From an uncultured Flavobacteriaceae bacterium (GTDB taxonomy: Bacteria > Bacteroidota > Bacteroidia > Flavobacteriales > Flavobacteriaceae), in the NCBI GenBank assembly GCA_905182835.1, contig CAJJDI010000001.1, positions 37,781-101,780 on the forward strand: a stretch of 64,000 nucleotides of DNA, read 5' to 3'. The notes beneath the pieces are model-generated. The model saw nothing but the letters and a program-made list of their open reading frames with translations, was not told the origin of the DNA and did not search any database. Below are positions 31,864 through 42,827 of this stretch, one piece after another. Positions within the stretch are counted from its first letter, which is position 1. Each line of letters opens with the position of its first letter. The position numbers were made by a program, and so were the translations under genes.

Positions 31864-34162
31864 ATATAAAAAATACACAATAATTCTTTGGATGCTTTTT
31901 ACGCTAGGGGTATCTTCATTCTATGGAGTTTTTTATTTAGCTTCAATTGGAGTACTTGGCGATATGCCTGATTTAAAAGTGTTAGAAAATCCAAAAACAA
32001 ACTTAGCTAGCGAAATATTATCGGAAGAAGGAAAAACAATCGGCAAATTTTATTTTAACGATAATAGAACTCCAGTTAGTTTTTCAGAATTCCCACCTCA
32101 CTTAGTCAATGCTCTAATTGCAACTGAAGATATACGCTTTTTTGAACATTCTGGAATAGATTGGAGATCAACTTTAAGAGCTATTGTTAAACTAGGAAAA
32201 GATGGCGGAGGGAGTACAATTACTCAACAATTAGCCAAACTGCTTTTTACAGGTGAGGGATCTAGGGATGTTTTAGAACGAATTAATCAAAAAATTAAGG
32301 AATATATAATATCGATAAGACTTGAGAAACAGTACACTAAAAATGAAATTATTGCACAATATTTAAATATTTACGATTTTGGCAATAATGGCGACGGCAT
32401 AAGAAGTGCTTCAAGAATTTATTTTGCTAAAGAGCCCATTGATTTAGATATAAGCGAATCAGCAATGTTGGTAGGTATGTTAAAAAATTCCTCGTTATAC
32501 AACCCTAGACCTCACAAAAACCCTGTCGGAGTTAAAAACAGAAGAAATGTGGTTTTTGGACAAATGTATAAATATGGTTTTATTAACAAGCAATTAAAAG
32601 ATTCTTTACAGTTAACAGATTTAAAATTAAACTACACTCCTGAATCTCATAGAGATGGAATAGCACCATACTTTAGAGAGTATTTACGATCTTATATGAA
32701 GAATTGGGTTAAAGATGAAAATAACAGAAAGCCTGACGGATCTAAGTATAATATAAATACGGACGGTTTAAAAATACACACTACCATAAATTATAGTATG
32801 CAATCCTATGCAGAAGATGCCATTAACCAGCACATGCCGAGATTACAAAAAGAGTTTTTCAAACAAAACGATATAGAAAATAATCCAACCGCACCATTTA
32901 GCGAACTAACAGAAGGAGCTATTGATACTCTTTTAAGGCGCGCAATGAAAAGGTCTGAAAGATGGAGAAAAATGAAATATGATCTTAAGAAATCGGACGA
33001 TGAAATAAAAAAATCTTTTCAAAATCCCGTAAAAATGACTGTGTTTTCATGGAATGGAGAAAGAGATACGATTATGAAACCTTGGGACTCTATGATATAC
33101 TACAAATCATTTTTAAGACCAGGAATGATGTCCATGGACCCAAAAACAGGCTTTGTAAAAGCATGGGCCGGAGGGATGAATTACAAGCACTTTCAATACG
33201 ACATGGTAAAAAAAGGCAAGCGACAAATAGGGTCAACTTTTAAACCATTTGTATATGCTGCGGCAATTGACCAATTACATCTATCTCCTTGTGATACTTT
33301 CCCAGATAGTCAATTTTGTATAGAAAAAAATAAATTTGGAAATCCTGAAAAATGGTGTCCAAGAAATTCAGGGGATAAGTATGGAAGAACAAGAACTTTA
33401 AAAAATGCGCTTGCAAACTCTATAAATACTGTAACCGCAAGATTAATGGATAAAATAGGGCCAAAACCAGTTATTAAATTAGCAAAAGATTTAGGGATTG
33501 AACAAAAAATATTAGCAGTTCCTTCTATTGCATTAGGCACGCCAGACCTTAGTGTTTATGAAATGGTTGCCGCCTATTCTACATTTGCTAATAAAGGCGT
33601 TTACACTAAGCCGATATTAATAGAAAAAATAGAAGATAAAAATGGAACAATTTTATATGAGTATAAACGCGAAACAAGAGATGTATTAAGTGAAGAAGCT
33701 GCGTATGTTACAGTAAATTTACTTGAAGGCGTAACTCAAGCTGGATCAGGAATTAGATTAAGAACTACAGGGGCAACCAATAACGCCTACGAATCTGTTG
33801 TTACTGGCTACCCATACGAGTTCGACAATCCCATTGCGGGTAAAACAGGCACAACACAAAACCAAAGTGATGGCTGGTTTATGGGCATGGTTCCTAATTT
33901 AGTGACTGGAATTTGGGTTGGCGCAGAAGATAGATCTATTCATTTTGAAACCATTGATTATGGTCAAGGAGCTACAATGGCTTTACCTATTTGGGGTTTA
34001 TATATGAAAAGTTGTTATCAAGATTCTTTATTACAGATATCTAAAGAACCTTTTACTAAGCCAGAAAAACTAACTATTGAATTAAATTGTAATAATTTCA
34101 AAAACGATTCATTAAATAAAATAAACAACAACAACAAGAAGTTGTTAGATATCGACTTTTAA
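31829..34162 (+). CDS. Penicillin-binding protein 1A (transglycosylase/transpeptidase); start may be TTG 31841
   Basis: [70 protein letters not shown]. Confidence 0.95.
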   Translation: MATELKKKQKNKYKKYTIILWMLFTLGVSSFYGVFYLASIGVLGDMPDLKVLENPKTNLASEILSEEGKTIGKFYFNDNRTPVSFSEFPPHLVNALIATEDIRFFEHSGIDWRSTLRAIVKLGKDGGGSTITQQLAKLLFTGEGSRDVLERINQKIKEYIISIRLEKQYTKNEIIAQYLNIYDFGNNGDGIRSASRIYFAKEPIDLDISESAMLVGMLKNSSLYNPRPHKNPVGVKNRRNVVFGQMYKYGFINKQLKDSLQLTDLKLNYTPESHRDGIAPYFREYLRSYMKNWVKDENNRKPDGSKYNINTDGLKIHTTINYSMQSYAEDAINQHMPRLQKEFFKQNDIENNPTAPFSELTEGAIDTLLRRAMKRSERWRKMKYDLKKSDDEIKKSFQNPVKMTVFSWNGERDTIMKPWDSMIYYKSFLRPGMMSMDPKTGFVKAWAGGMNYKHFQYDMVKKGKRQIGSTFKPFVYAAAIDQLHLSPCDTFPDSQFCIEKNKFGNPEKWCPRNSGDKYGRTRTLKNALANSINTVTARLMDKIGPKPVIKLAKDLGIEQKILAVPSIALGTPDLSVYEMVAAYSTFANKGVYTKPILIEKIEDKNGTILYEYKRETRDVLSEEAAYVTVNLLEGVTQAGSGIRLRTTGATNNAYESVVTGYPYEFDNPIAGKTGTTQNQSDGWFMGMVPNLVTGIWVGAEDRSIHFETIDYGQGATMALPIWGLYMKSCYQDSLLQISKEPFTKPEKLTIELNCNNFKNDSLNKINNNNKKLLDIDF

Positions 34163-34172
34163 AATATTTATT

Positions 34173-34871
34173 ATGATTAACAAAAAAGTATTAAACGTAA
34201 AGAGTGCTTTAGACGGTATTAAAGACAATATGACAATAATGCTGGGAGGCTTTGGCTTGTGCGGAATACCTGAAAAATCAATTGACGAATTAGTTAAATT
34301 AAAAGTTAATGGCTTGACTTGTATTTCTAACAATGCTGGAGTGGATAATTTTGGACTTGGCTTACTCTTGAAAGACCACCAAATAAAAAAAATGATATCG
34401 TCATATGTTGGTGAAAATAATGAGTTTGAAAGACAAATGCTTTCTGGAGAGCTTGAAGTTGATTTATTGCCTCAAGGAACAATTGCGGAATTATGTAGAG
34501 CATCTCAAGCGGGATTTCCAGCAATATATACACCTGCAGGGTTTGGAACTGAAGTTGCTAAGGGAAAAGAATCTAGAGAGTTTAATGGTAAAATGTATAT
34601 TTTAGAACATGCTTTCAAAGCAGATTTTTCGATTGTTAAAGCTTGGAAAGGAGACGAGGCTGGAAATTTAATTTTTAAAGGTACTGCAAGAAACTTTAAT
34701 CCAAACATGTGTGGAGCTGCTACAATTACTGTCGCAGAAGTTGAAGAGTTGTATCCAGTAGGAGCTCTTGATCCAAATGAAATTCATATTCCTGGGATTT
34801 TTATTCAAAGGATATTTAAGGGGGAGGGTTATCAAAAAAGAATTGAACAAAGAACTATAACACAAAGATAA
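34173..34871 (+). CDS. scoA: 3-oxoacid CoA-transferase subunit A
   Basis: [29 protein letters not shown]-like [15 protein letters not shown]. Confidence 0.93.
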   Translation: MINKKVLNVKSALDGIKDNMTIMLGGFGLCGIPEKSIDELVKLKVNGLTCISNNAGVDNFGLGLLLKDHQIKKMISSYVGENNEFERQMLSGELEVDLLPQGTIAELCRASQAGFPAIYTPAGFGTEVAKGKESREFNGKMYILEHAFKADFSIVKAWKGDEAGNLIFKGTARNFNPNMCGAATITVAEVEELYPVGALDPNEIHIPGIFIQRIFKGEGYQKRIEQRTITQR

Positions 34872-35527
34872 TGCTAGACAAAAATGGAATTGCTAAAAGA
34901 ATAGCAAAAGAAGTAAAAGACGGCTATTATGTTAACCTAGGTATAGGTATCCCAACCTTAGTTGCTAATTATGTAAATAAAAACTTAAGTGTAGAGTTTC
35001 AAAGTGAAAATGGAGTTTTAGGAATGGGCCCATTTCCATATGATGAAGATGTAGATGCAGATATAATCAATGCTGGAAAACAAACAATTACCACACTACC
35101 TGGCGCAAGTTTTTTTGATTCTGCGATGAGCTTCTCTATGATTAGAGGAAGGCATGTAGACCTTACAATTTTAGGCGCAATGGAGGTTTCTGAAAACGGA
35201 GATATAGCTAATTGGAAAATACCTGGAAAAATGGTAAAAGGGATGGGTGGAGCAATGGACTTAGTAGCAAGTGCAGAAAACATTATAGTGGCAATGATGC
35301 ATACAAATAAAAAAGGGGAATCTAAACTGCTTAAAAACTGTTCCCTTCCATTAACAGGAGTTGGATGTGTAAAAAAAATAGTGACCAATTTAGCTGTTTT
35401 AGAAGTTACCGAAAGTGGTTTTAAGTTAGTAGAAAGAGCTCCTGGAGTTAGCGTTCAAACAATTAAAGATTCAACAGAAGGGACCCTTATTGTTGATTCA
35501 GAAATTCCAGAAATGAAGATTAGTTAA
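34871..35527 (+). CDS. scoB: 3-oxoacid CoA-transferase subunit B
   Basis: VNLGIGIPTLVANYV, QSENGVLGMGP, SFSMIRGRHVDLTILGAMEV. Confidence 0.94.
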   Translation: MLDKNGIAKRIAKEVKDGYYVNLGIGIPTLVANYVNKNLSVEFQSENGVLGMGPFPYDEDVDADIINAGKQTITTLPGASFFDSAMSFSMIRGRHVDLTILGAMEVSENGDIANWKIPGKMVKGMGGAMDLVASAENIIVAMMHTNKKGESKLLKNCSLPLTGVGCVKKIVTNLAVLEVTESGFKLVERAPGVSVQTIKDSTEGTLIVDSEIPEMKIS

Positions 35528-37217
35528 TCCCTTTCGGAATCGACTCAATTAATTTTCTCGTATAATCCGTTTTAGGATTATTATATATGTTTTCAGAAAA
35601 ATCAATTTCATTAAATTTTCCGTCTTTCATTACAATAATTTTATCCGCCATATATCTAACTATTGACAAATCGTGAGATATGAAAATATAAGTTAGATTT
35701 AACTTCGATTTCAGCTCATTTAAAAGGTTTAAAACTTGAGCCTGGACAGAAACATCTAATGCCGAAACAGACTCGTCACAAATCAGTATTTTTGGCTTAA
35801 GACTAATTGCTCTTGCGATTCCAACTCTTTGCTTTTGACCTCCTGACAATTCATGAGGATATTTATAAAAGTCATCTTTATCTAGCCCAACATCTTGTAA
35901 TAATTTCACACATTGATCCTTATATGACATTTCTTTATTATCAATTCCATGAACTACCATTGGCTCTATTATTAATGATCCTATTGTTTTCTTAGGGTTT
36001 AAAGAAGAGTTTGGATCTTGAAAAATCAACTGCACACTTCTTCTATATATTTTTAAGTCTTTAGCTGAAAACTCAGTAACATCATTTCCGTCATAATAAA
36101 TAGACCCATTATTGGCTTTCTCAATTTGAACAATTGTTTTTACTAAAGTGGACTTGCCACATCCTGACTCTCCAACTAAACCAAGAGTCTCTCCTTCATA
36201 TAATTCTAAATTAATATTATCAAGAGCTTTAAATGAAGTACTTTTTTTAAACCAAATTTTATTTTCAATATAATATTTGTCTAAATTTTTTATCTCTAAA
36301 ACAGGTCTTTTAGAATATATATACTGATGATTTTTTTCAACTTCCTGGACGCTTATAGCTGAAGGATCAACAGTGTCGTTAATATAATCGGTAACAGTGG
36401 GTAGTCTTTTTAGCTTGATTTTATTATTCGGTCTTGAATATAAGAGCCCTTTAGTATAGTTTTTAGTAGGTTTTTTAAATATTTTTGATGCTCTCCCTTG
36501 CTCGATTATTTCTCCTTTATACATCACAATTACTTTGTCTGCAATTTCTGAAACTAATGCAAGGTCATGCGAAATAAAAATTATACTTAGTCCTTCAGAA
36601 TTTCTAATTTGAATTAATAACTCAATTATTTCTTTTTGAACTGTTACGTCAAGTGCTGTAGTTGGTTCATCGGCAATCAATAATTTTGGCTTAGAGGCAA
36701 TAGCCATGGCAATCATTAACCTTTGTTTTTGACCTCCCGATAATTGATGTGGGTATTTAGAATTAAAATCCTCTACCTTTTCTAATTTAACTTTATCAAT
36801 CAATAAACCTATTTCTATATCTCTGGCTTTTTTATCAATATGAACTTCCTTAATACATTCGCGAAGTTGATCTACACACCTCATTGTAGGGTTTAATGCT
36901 GACATAGGTTCCTGGAAGATTATTGCGATATCTTTCCCCCTTATTTTACGAATTTCTATATCTTCTAAATCTAATAAATTATTGTTTTGATAATTTATCG
37001 AACCCTCTAAAATAGTTTTATTTTTTGGTAATAACTTCAGAATAGCTAATGCTGTAACTGACTTTCCGCTACCAGACTCTCCTACAATACCTAGAATTTC
37101 GTTTTCTAATACATCAAAACTAATGCTACTTACGGCATTGACTATTTGCTTATTAGATAAAAAGCTAATACTTAAGTTTTTTATTGAGATCAGTGGTTTA
37201 GATGATGGTTCTTTCAA
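35520..37217 (-). CDS. ABC transporter ATP-binding protein with two fused NBDs (Dpp/Opp/YejF-like)
   Basis: Two Walker A motifs (GESGSGKSVTAL, GESGCGKSTLVK) and two LSGGQKQR signatures. Confidence 0.92.
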   Translation of the reverse strand: MKEPSSKPLISIKNLSISFLSNKQIVNAVSSISFDVLENEILGIVGESGSGKSVTALAILKLLPKNKTILEGSINYQNNNLLDLEDIEIRKIRGKDIAIIFQEPMSALNPTMRCVDQLRECIKEVHIDKKARDIEIGLLIDKVKLEKVEDFNSKYPHQLSGGQKQRLMIAMAIASKPKLLIADEPTTALDVTVQKEIIELLIQIRNSEGLSIIFISHDLALVSEIADKVIVMYKGEIIEQGRASKIFKKPTKNYTKGLLYSRPNNKIKLKRLPTVTDYINDTVDPSAISVQEVEKNHQYIYSKRPVLEIKNLDKYYIENKIWFKKSTSFKALDNINLELYEGETLGLVGESGCGKSTLVKTIVQIEKANNGSIYYDGNDVTEFSAKDLKIYRRSVQLIFQDPNSSLNPKKTIGSLIIEPMVVHGIDNKEMSYKDQCVKLLQDVGLDKDDFYKYPHELSGGQKQRVGIARAISLKPKILICDESVSALDVSVQAQVLNLLNELKSKLNLTYIFISHDLSIVRYMADKIIVMKDGKFNEIDFSENIYNNPKTDYTRKLIESIPKGIN

Positions 37218-37227
37218 AACAAATTAC

Positions 37228-38364
37228 TTATTGAATTATCTTGTAAGCTTCATCAATGTATGTATAAAAGTCTTTTGAATGAGCCTCTCCATTTTCTTTA
37301 GAAATTAAATTTCCTAATCTCACAATAATTAAGTCGTCCTCTGGTATAACTATAGATAGCTGGCCGAGGTGACCTCTGTTATAAAATATTTCTTTGTTCT
37401 TATAATTTGCTAGCCACCAACCGTACGCATAAAATGGTGCATTAGAAAATTTTGGAGTTATTGAATTTGCTATAAAAGTTGAGTCTAGTAATTGTACTCC
37501 ATTCCATTCCCCATTTTGCTTATATAGTTTGCCCAGTCTAGCGAAGTCTCTAGCGCTACTTGCAATACAACAGAATGCTTTTACCATATTGTTCTCCTTA
37601 CTATCTACTTGCCATGGGGCAGGTATTTTAGCACCCATTGGTTTCCAAAAAGAATCACTCAAATAGTCAGATAGGTTTTGTCCTGTTGCTTTTTCAAGTA
37701 TCATTCCTAGTAGCTGAGTATCACTACTTAAGTATTTGTACTTCTGCCCAGGTTCTTCAACAACTTCTAAATCTAAAATTAAAGATTTAATATCTTCTGT
37801 AAAATAACTTTTAGCAGTAATAGAGAAAGGGCTATAATATTCTTCAACGTAATTTAAACCAGAAGACATTGAAGATAGATCTCCAACAGTTAAATTAGCA
37901 GCTTTACCTTCACTAAACTCTTTGAAGTAATCTGAAACTGGCTGATCGAGGCTCTTAATGTGCCCATCCATTATAGCTTTGCCTAGCATGGCACTAACAA
38001 AACTTTTCGCCATTGAAAACGAGTTTGAAATAGAATCTTTATGGTAGCCTAAATAATATTTTTCAAAAACAATACTATCATTTTGAATAATTAAATATGA
38101 TGTAGTTTCCTTTGATTTATTTAATTCAATTAATTTTTCAGATTCATTTTTATTATTATATCTATCACTAATTAGCCATGGCTGGTAATCACCAACATCA
38201 ATTGTATCATTATCAAAGTGTATGTAATCGGACAAGAAAGCAGTAGTATGACCTTTTGAGTATCCTATTTTTACAGCTTTAATTAAATAGCCAAGATCAA
38301 ATACATAAAAGCAGATTGGAATTAATAGTAGAGCAACTACAGTTACTTTTTTTTTAGATAACAT
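37228..38364 (-). CDS. Serine hydrolase, class C beta-lactamase-like
   Basis: SMAKSFVSAMLGKAI (SxxK), YKYLSSDTQLLGMI, C-terminal YNRGHLGQLSIVIPEDDLIIVRLG. Confidence 0.85.
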   Translation of the reverse strand: MLSKKKVTVVALLLIPICFYVFDLGYLIKAVKIGYSKGHTTAFLSDYIHFDNDTIDVGDYQPWLISDRYNNKNESEKLIELNKSKETTSYLIIQNDSIVFEKYYLGYHKDSISNSFSMAKSFVSAMLGKAIMDGHIKSLDQPVSDYFKEFSEGKAANLTVGDLSSMSSGLNYVEEYYSPFSITAKSYFTEDIKSLILDLEVVEEPGQKYKYLSSDTQLLGMILEKATGQNLSDYLSDSFWKPMGAKIPAPWQVDSKENNMVKAFCCIASSARDFARLGKLYKQNGEWNGVQLLDSTFIANSITPKFSNAPFYAYGWWLANYKNKEIFYNRGHLGQLSIVIPEDDLIIVRLGNLISKENGEAHSKDFYTYIDEAYKIIQ

Positions 38365-38367
38365 ATT

Positions 38368-39342
38368 TTATGAAATTAGTTTAACAACATCTTTTGCGAA
38401 ATAACTAGCAATAAAATTCGCTCCAGCTCTTTTAAAAGCGATAGAGGTTTCTAAAATTGCTTGGTCTTCATTTATCCAGCCGTTTTTAGCTGCCGACTTA
38501 ATCATTGCATATTCACCACTTACTTGGTATGCTGATATAGGGATATTAAAATTATTTTTAATATCTCTAATAATATCAAGATACGAAATCCCAGGCTTAA
38601 TCATAACAATATCTGCGCCTTCCTGAATGTCTAATTTAACCTCATTCATAGCTTCATTTCGGTTCCCTATATCCATTTGATAAGTTTTTTTATCTCCAAA
38701 ACCAGGTTTAGAATCTAAAGCATCTCTAAATGGGCCATAGAAACATGAAGCATATTTAGCACTATAACTCATAATTCCAGCATTATGATAACCTTCCTTT
38801 TCAAACAATGTTCTTATAGCTTTTACCCTTCCATCCATCATGTCACTAGGAGCAACAAAATCTGCTCCAGCCTCTATATGTGTTAGGCTCATTTTTGATA
38901 ATATATCATTGGTAATGTCATTAACTATTAGTCCATTTTCTACTACACCATCATGCCCATTAGAAGAATAAGGATCTAAAGCGACATCACTCATGACTAA
39001 AAGACTAGGGAATTTGTCTTTAATGCTTTTTATAGCTCTTTGCATTAAGCCATCTTTGTTAATAGCTTCACTCCCATAATTATCTTTTAATTTTTCATCA
39101 ACTTGTGCAAATAATAATACGGACTTTAACCCTAGGCTATATAAAGCTTCAACTTCTTTTAAAAGAACATCTATGCTCATTTTAAAATAGTTTGGCATCG
39201 ATTGAATTTCTTCTTTTTTATTTTGCCCTTCTATAACAAAGAGTGGCACTAAGAAATCGTTTGGAGTAATTACAGTTTCTCTAATTAAACCTCTTAAAGT
39301 TTCGTTTACTCTAAGCCTTCTGTTTCTATTAAGTGGATACAT
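38368..39342 (-). CDS. hemB: Delta-aminolevulinic acid dehydratase (porphobilinogen synthase)
   Basis: DVALDPYSSNGHDGV, GADFVAPSDMMDGRV, MIKPGISYLDIIR, AYQVSGEYAMI. Confidence 0.98.
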   Translation of the reverse strand: MYPLNRNRRLRVNETLRGLIRETVITPNDFLVPLFVIEGQNKKEEIQSMPNYFKMSIDVLLKEVEALYSLGLKSVLLFAQVDEKLKDNYGSEAINKDGLMQRAIKSIKDKFPSLLVMSDVALDPYSSNGHDGVVENGLIVNDITNDILSKMSLTHIEAGADFVAPSDMMDGRVKAIRTLFEKEGYHNAGIMSYSAKYASCFYGPFRDALDSKPGFGDKKTYQMDIGNRNEAMNEVKLDIQEGADIVMIKPGISYLDIIRDIKNNFNIPISAYQVSGEYAMIKSAAKNGWINEDQAILETSIAFKRAGANFIASYFAKDVVKLIS

Positions 39343-39352
39343 ATATAATTAT

Positions 39353-40258
39353 TTAACTAATCCATTTTACAGGATTTTTTAATATTTTTAAAAGTTTTGA
39401 CTCTTCACTGTTTTGCTCAGGTTTAAAATTATACCTCCATTTCACTCTAGGAGGTAAGCTCATTAAAATACTCTCAATTCTACCGTTGGTTTTTAAACCA
39501 AATAGCGTCCCTTTGTCATGAACTAAATTGAATTCTACATACCTTCCCCTTCTAACTTCTTGCCAATCTTTTTGAGTATTAGAGTAATTCATTAACTTCC
39601 TTTTTTCTACAATAGGCATATAGGATTTAATAAAATTATTACTGACATCTTCAATAAAATCATACCACTTTGGAATGTTCATATCTGATGTTTCTTTACA
39701 ATAATCAAAAAATAAACCCCCAACTCCTCTGGCTTCATTTCTGTGAGAATTATAAAAATACTTATCACAGTTTTCTTTAAAATTAAAATAAAAGTCAGAT
39801 CCATGTCTGTCACAAATGGTTTTGCAAACTGAATGAAAATGTTTAACATCATCTTCAAATATATAGTATGGGGTTAAGTCTTGTCCTCCTCCAAACCAAC
39901 AATCAGAAACTTTTCCGTCTTTGTTATACATTTCAAAATACCTCCAATTTGCATGTACTGTTGGAATCATTGGGCTTTTAGGATGAATAACTAAACTAAG
40001 CCCGCAAGCAAAAAATTTATTATCCTTAGTGTCTAATTGTTTTTGCATACTTTCTGGTAGTTCTCCAAATACCTTTGATATATTCACGCCACCTTTTTCA
40101 ATTATTTCCCCATCTTCAATTATTTTAGTTATTCCACCACCACCACCTTCTCTAACCCATTTGTCTTCAAAGAACTTCCCTTTACCATCAATCTTTTCAA
40201 ATTCCTTACAGAGATTTTCTTGTAATTGGACAATATGATTGTAGAATTTATTTTTCAT
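39353..40258 (-). CDS. hemF: Oxygen-dependent coproporphyrinogen III oxidase
   Basis: REGGGGGITKIIEDGEIIEKGGVN, VHANWRYFE, WFGGGQDLTPYY, RGVGGLFFD, RGRYVEFNLVHDKGTLFGLKTNGR. Confidence 0.98.
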   Translation of the reverse strand: MKNKFYNHIVQLQENLCKEFEKIDGKGKFFEDKWVREGGGGGITKIIEDGEIIEKGGVNISKVFGELPESMQKQLDTKDNKFFACGLSLVIHPKSPMIPTVHANWRYFEMYNKDGKVSDCWFGGGQDLTPYYIFEDDVKHFHSVCKTICDRHGSDFYFNFKENCDKYFYNSHRNEARGVGGLFFDYCKETSDMNIPKWYDFIEDVSNNFIKSYMPIVEKRKLMNYSNTQKDWQEVRRGRYVEFNLVHDKGTLFGLKTNGRIESILMSLPPRVKWRYNFKPEQNSEESKLLKILKNPVKWIS

Positions 40259-40259
40259 T

Positions 40260-41285
40260 TTAAGCCTTGTAGTTTTTTACAGTATTAATAAACACCTCTA
40301 CATTTTCTAGTGGGATATTAGGCAATATCCCATGCCCTAGATTAACGATATACTTATCTTTTCCAAAATCATCTATCATTTCATTTACCATATCCTTAAT
40401 TTTTGATTTACTAGAAAGCAATCTTGAAGGATCTAAATTCCCCTGAAGTGTTACATTTCCTCCGCTTAAATATCTCGCATTACGAGCGCTTATTGTCCAA
40501 TCTATTCCTAAAGCAGAAACATTACTCTTACTCATATCGTTTAATGCGAACCAACATCCTTTTCCGAAAACTACAACTGGAGCAGAGTCCTTAAGTTCTT
40601 CAACTATTTGATTAATGTATTGCCATGAAAATTCTGAATAATCTTTTGGAGAAAGTAACCCTCCCCAAGAATCAAAAATTTGAACAACATCTACTCCAGC
40701 AAGTACTTTTTGCTTTAAGTAAGCTATTGTTGTCACGGTTATTTTACTTAACAACTCGTGTGCCAATATTGGATTTTTGAAACAAAACTCCTTTGCTTTA
40801 TCAAAGGTCTTACTACCTTGACCTTGAACAATGTAACAGAGAATAGTCCATGGTGATCCGGCAAACCCAATCAATGGAATATCATTGTTTAACAATTCTT
40901 TCGTCATTTTAACTGCATCAAAAACATACCCTAATGTTTCGTTTACATCTGGAACAATTACATTTTGAAGATCTTCTTTGGTTCTAATAGGGTTAGGAAT
41001 GTATGGGCCAAAATCTGGTTTCATTTGCACTTCAATATTCATTGCTTGTGGAATCACAAGAATATCGCTAAATAATATAGCGGCATCCATTCCATATCTT
41101 GTTATTGGCTGTACTGTAATTTCACTAGCTAGCTCTGGTGTTTGACATCTAGTAAAAAAGTCATATTTTTTTCTAATTTTTATAAATTCTGGTAAGTATC
41201 TACCTGCTTGACGCATCATCCATACAGGAGGTCTATCAACAGTTTCCCCTTTTAAGGCTCTTAATAATAAATCATTTTTTATCAT
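40260..41285 (-). CDS. hemE: Uroporphyrinogen decarboxylase
   Basis: [62 protein letters not shown]. Confidence 0.98.
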   Translation of the reverse strand: MIKNDLLLRALKGETVDRPPVWMMRQAGRYLPEFIKIRKKYDFFTRCQTPELASEITVQPITRYGMDAAILFSDILVIPQAMNIEVQMKPDFGPYIPNPIRTKEDLQNVIVPDVNETLGYVFDAVKMTKELLNNDIPLIGFAGSPWTILCYIVQGQGSKTFDKAKEFCFKNPILAHELLSKITVTTIAYLKQKVLAGVDVVQIFDSWGGLLSPKDYSEFSWQYINQIVEELKDSAPVVVFGKGCWFALNDMSKSNVSALGIDWTISARNARYLSGGNVTLQGNLDPSRLLSSKSKIKDMVNEMIDDFGKDKYIVNLGHGILPNIPLENVEVFINTVKNYKA

Positions 41286-41928
41286 ATGTAAAGTATTTTA
41301 TAGCGTTATCAATAACTTGTTCTATACTATTTGATTTAGATGTTATAATTTTTTTTGAATGAGTTTCGGCCTCACTTGCAGTGGTTTTTCCAATCGTAAA
41401 TAAGGTTTCATTTTCAATTTTGTTGTGATGACAGTAGCTTTGTATAGCGCTTGGACTAAAGAATAAAATACCGTTAAACTTATCATCAATTTTTTTATAG
41501 TTTAAATGTGTTTTATAAACTTCTGTAGTTGAAAAATCAATCTTGTTTTTAGTTAATATTTTTGGTAATTCGTCTCTTTTTTTGTTTCCGCAAAAAAACC
41601 AAAATTTATCATTTTTAGCTGATTTTACTATAAAAATAGCCAATTTCGATGCATTTTCTTCACTTTTTACTACTTTTTGACCATTTTTTAAAAGCAATAA
41701 CTTTGTTTTTTCACCTACGCAATAACAGTTTTTTATTTTTATTTTTTTACTTAAAACAGCCTCTACGGCATTTTTACTTGTGAATATTGCATTATCAATA
41801 ATAGAATTAAAAGTAAATTCAATTTTTTCAATATCTATCGCATTATAATGATCTATTATTATACCAGATTTCTCAATTACCTGATAATTGTTAGCGCTTA
41901 ATACTTTTGTAGATAATAATTTTATCAT
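41272..41928 (-). CDS. hemD: Uroporphyrinogen-III synthase
   Basis: Position between hemE and hem[51 protein letters not shown]. Confidence 0.85.
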   Translation of the reverse strand: MIKLLSTKVLSANNYQVIEKSGIIIDHYNAIDIEKIEFTFNSIIDNAIFTSKNAVEAVLSKKIKIKNCYCVGEKTKLLLLKNGQKVVKSEENASKLAIFIVKSAKNDKFWFFCGNKKRDELPKILTKNKIDFSTTEVYKTHLNYKKIDDKFNGILFFSPSAIQSYCHHNKIENETLFTIGKTTASEAETHSKKIITSKSNSIEQVIDNAIKYFTYDKK

Positions 41929-42827
41929 ATCTCATTCTTTAAAGAATTTAATATTTTATTCCCACCCATCGCAATAATTTTTTCCGCAAATTTTATTCCA
42001 ATATTTAGATTGTTTTCTATCTTTTCTGTCTCTCGTATTTCTATTTTATCACGACCATCAATAGATAAAATAATCCCACTAAACTCAATGTAGTTGTTAA
42101 TTATTTTAGCATGTGCTCCTATTGGAGCTGTGCAACCGCCTTCTAATTTATTTAAAAAATCTCTTTCAATCTTCGTGCAAATTTCTGTCTCAGCATGATT
42201 AATTTTTTTAATTATTTCTGTAATTACATCATTTTCAACTAAATTTTGTATCGATATTGCTCCTTGAGCTGGAGCTGGAATCATCCAGTCTAAATCAAGG
42301 TAGTTTTTTGGCAGTAAATTTAATCTATCTAGCCCCGCCTTCGCCATTATCGTGCCATTCCAGTCGCTTTCTTTTAGTTTTTTTAAACGGGTGTTTACAT
42401 TACCTCTAATACTAACGACATTGTCTGAATTGTATTTACTTAGCCATTGAGCTTTTCTTCTTAAGCTTCCAGTTGCGATTGTGTTACTTACATCACTCAA
42501 AGATTTGTTTATTATTATAACATCTTTTTCTAACCCCCTTTTCAATACTGCGCTTTGCCTTACTCCTAATGGCAAGATAGTCGGTACATCTTTTAGACTA
42601 TGGACGGCAATATCTATTTCTTTATTTAGTAAAGCAATATCTATTTCCTTTGTAAAGACACCTGTAATACCTAACTCATAAATGGGCTTGGTTAAGTCTT
42701 TATCGCCACTTGAAGATATTGGGACTATTGACGAAGAAATATTTATTTTTTTTAATTTTTCTTGAACTTTTTTTGCTTGCCAGACAGCCAACTCACTAGC
42801 TCTTGTACCAATTCTAATATTAGCCAT
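41925..42827 (-). CDS. hemC: Porphobilinogen deaminase (hydroxymethylbilane synthase)
   Basis: IRIGTRASELAVWQAKKV, IAVHSLKDVPT, ATGSLRRKAQ, IRGNVNTRLKKL, EGGCTAPIGAHA. Confidence 0.98.
   Translation of the reverse strand: MANIRIGTRASELAVWQAKKVQEKLKKINISSSIVPISSSGDKDLTKPIYELGITGVFTKEIDIALLNKEIDIAVHSLKDVPTILPLGVRQSAVLKRGLEKDVIIINKSLSDVSNTIATGSLRRKAQWLSKYNSDNVVSIRGNVNTRLKKLKESDWNGTIMAKAGLDRLNLLPKNYLDLDWMIPAPAQGAISIQNLVENDVITEIIKKINHAETEICTKIERDFLNKLEGGCTAPIGAHAKIINNYIEFSGIILSIDGRDKIEIRETEKIENNLNIGIKFAEKIIAMGGNKILNSLKNEI

Noticed and set aside
33049-33243. Plus-strand 64-aa ORF inside PBP1A
   Set aside because: Alternative frame within a strongly supported penicillin-binding protein gene.
34327-34865. 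Cluster of overlapping small ORFs (34327..34533 -, 34405..34605 +, 34505..34708 -, 34668..34865 -)
   Set aside because: All lie inside scoA, whose motifs are clear; alternative-frame ORFs without recognisable features.
40029-40238. Proline-rich plus-strand ORF (PPPPPSL)
   Set aside because: Antisense of the glycine-rich REGGGGGI motif of HemF; composition artefact.
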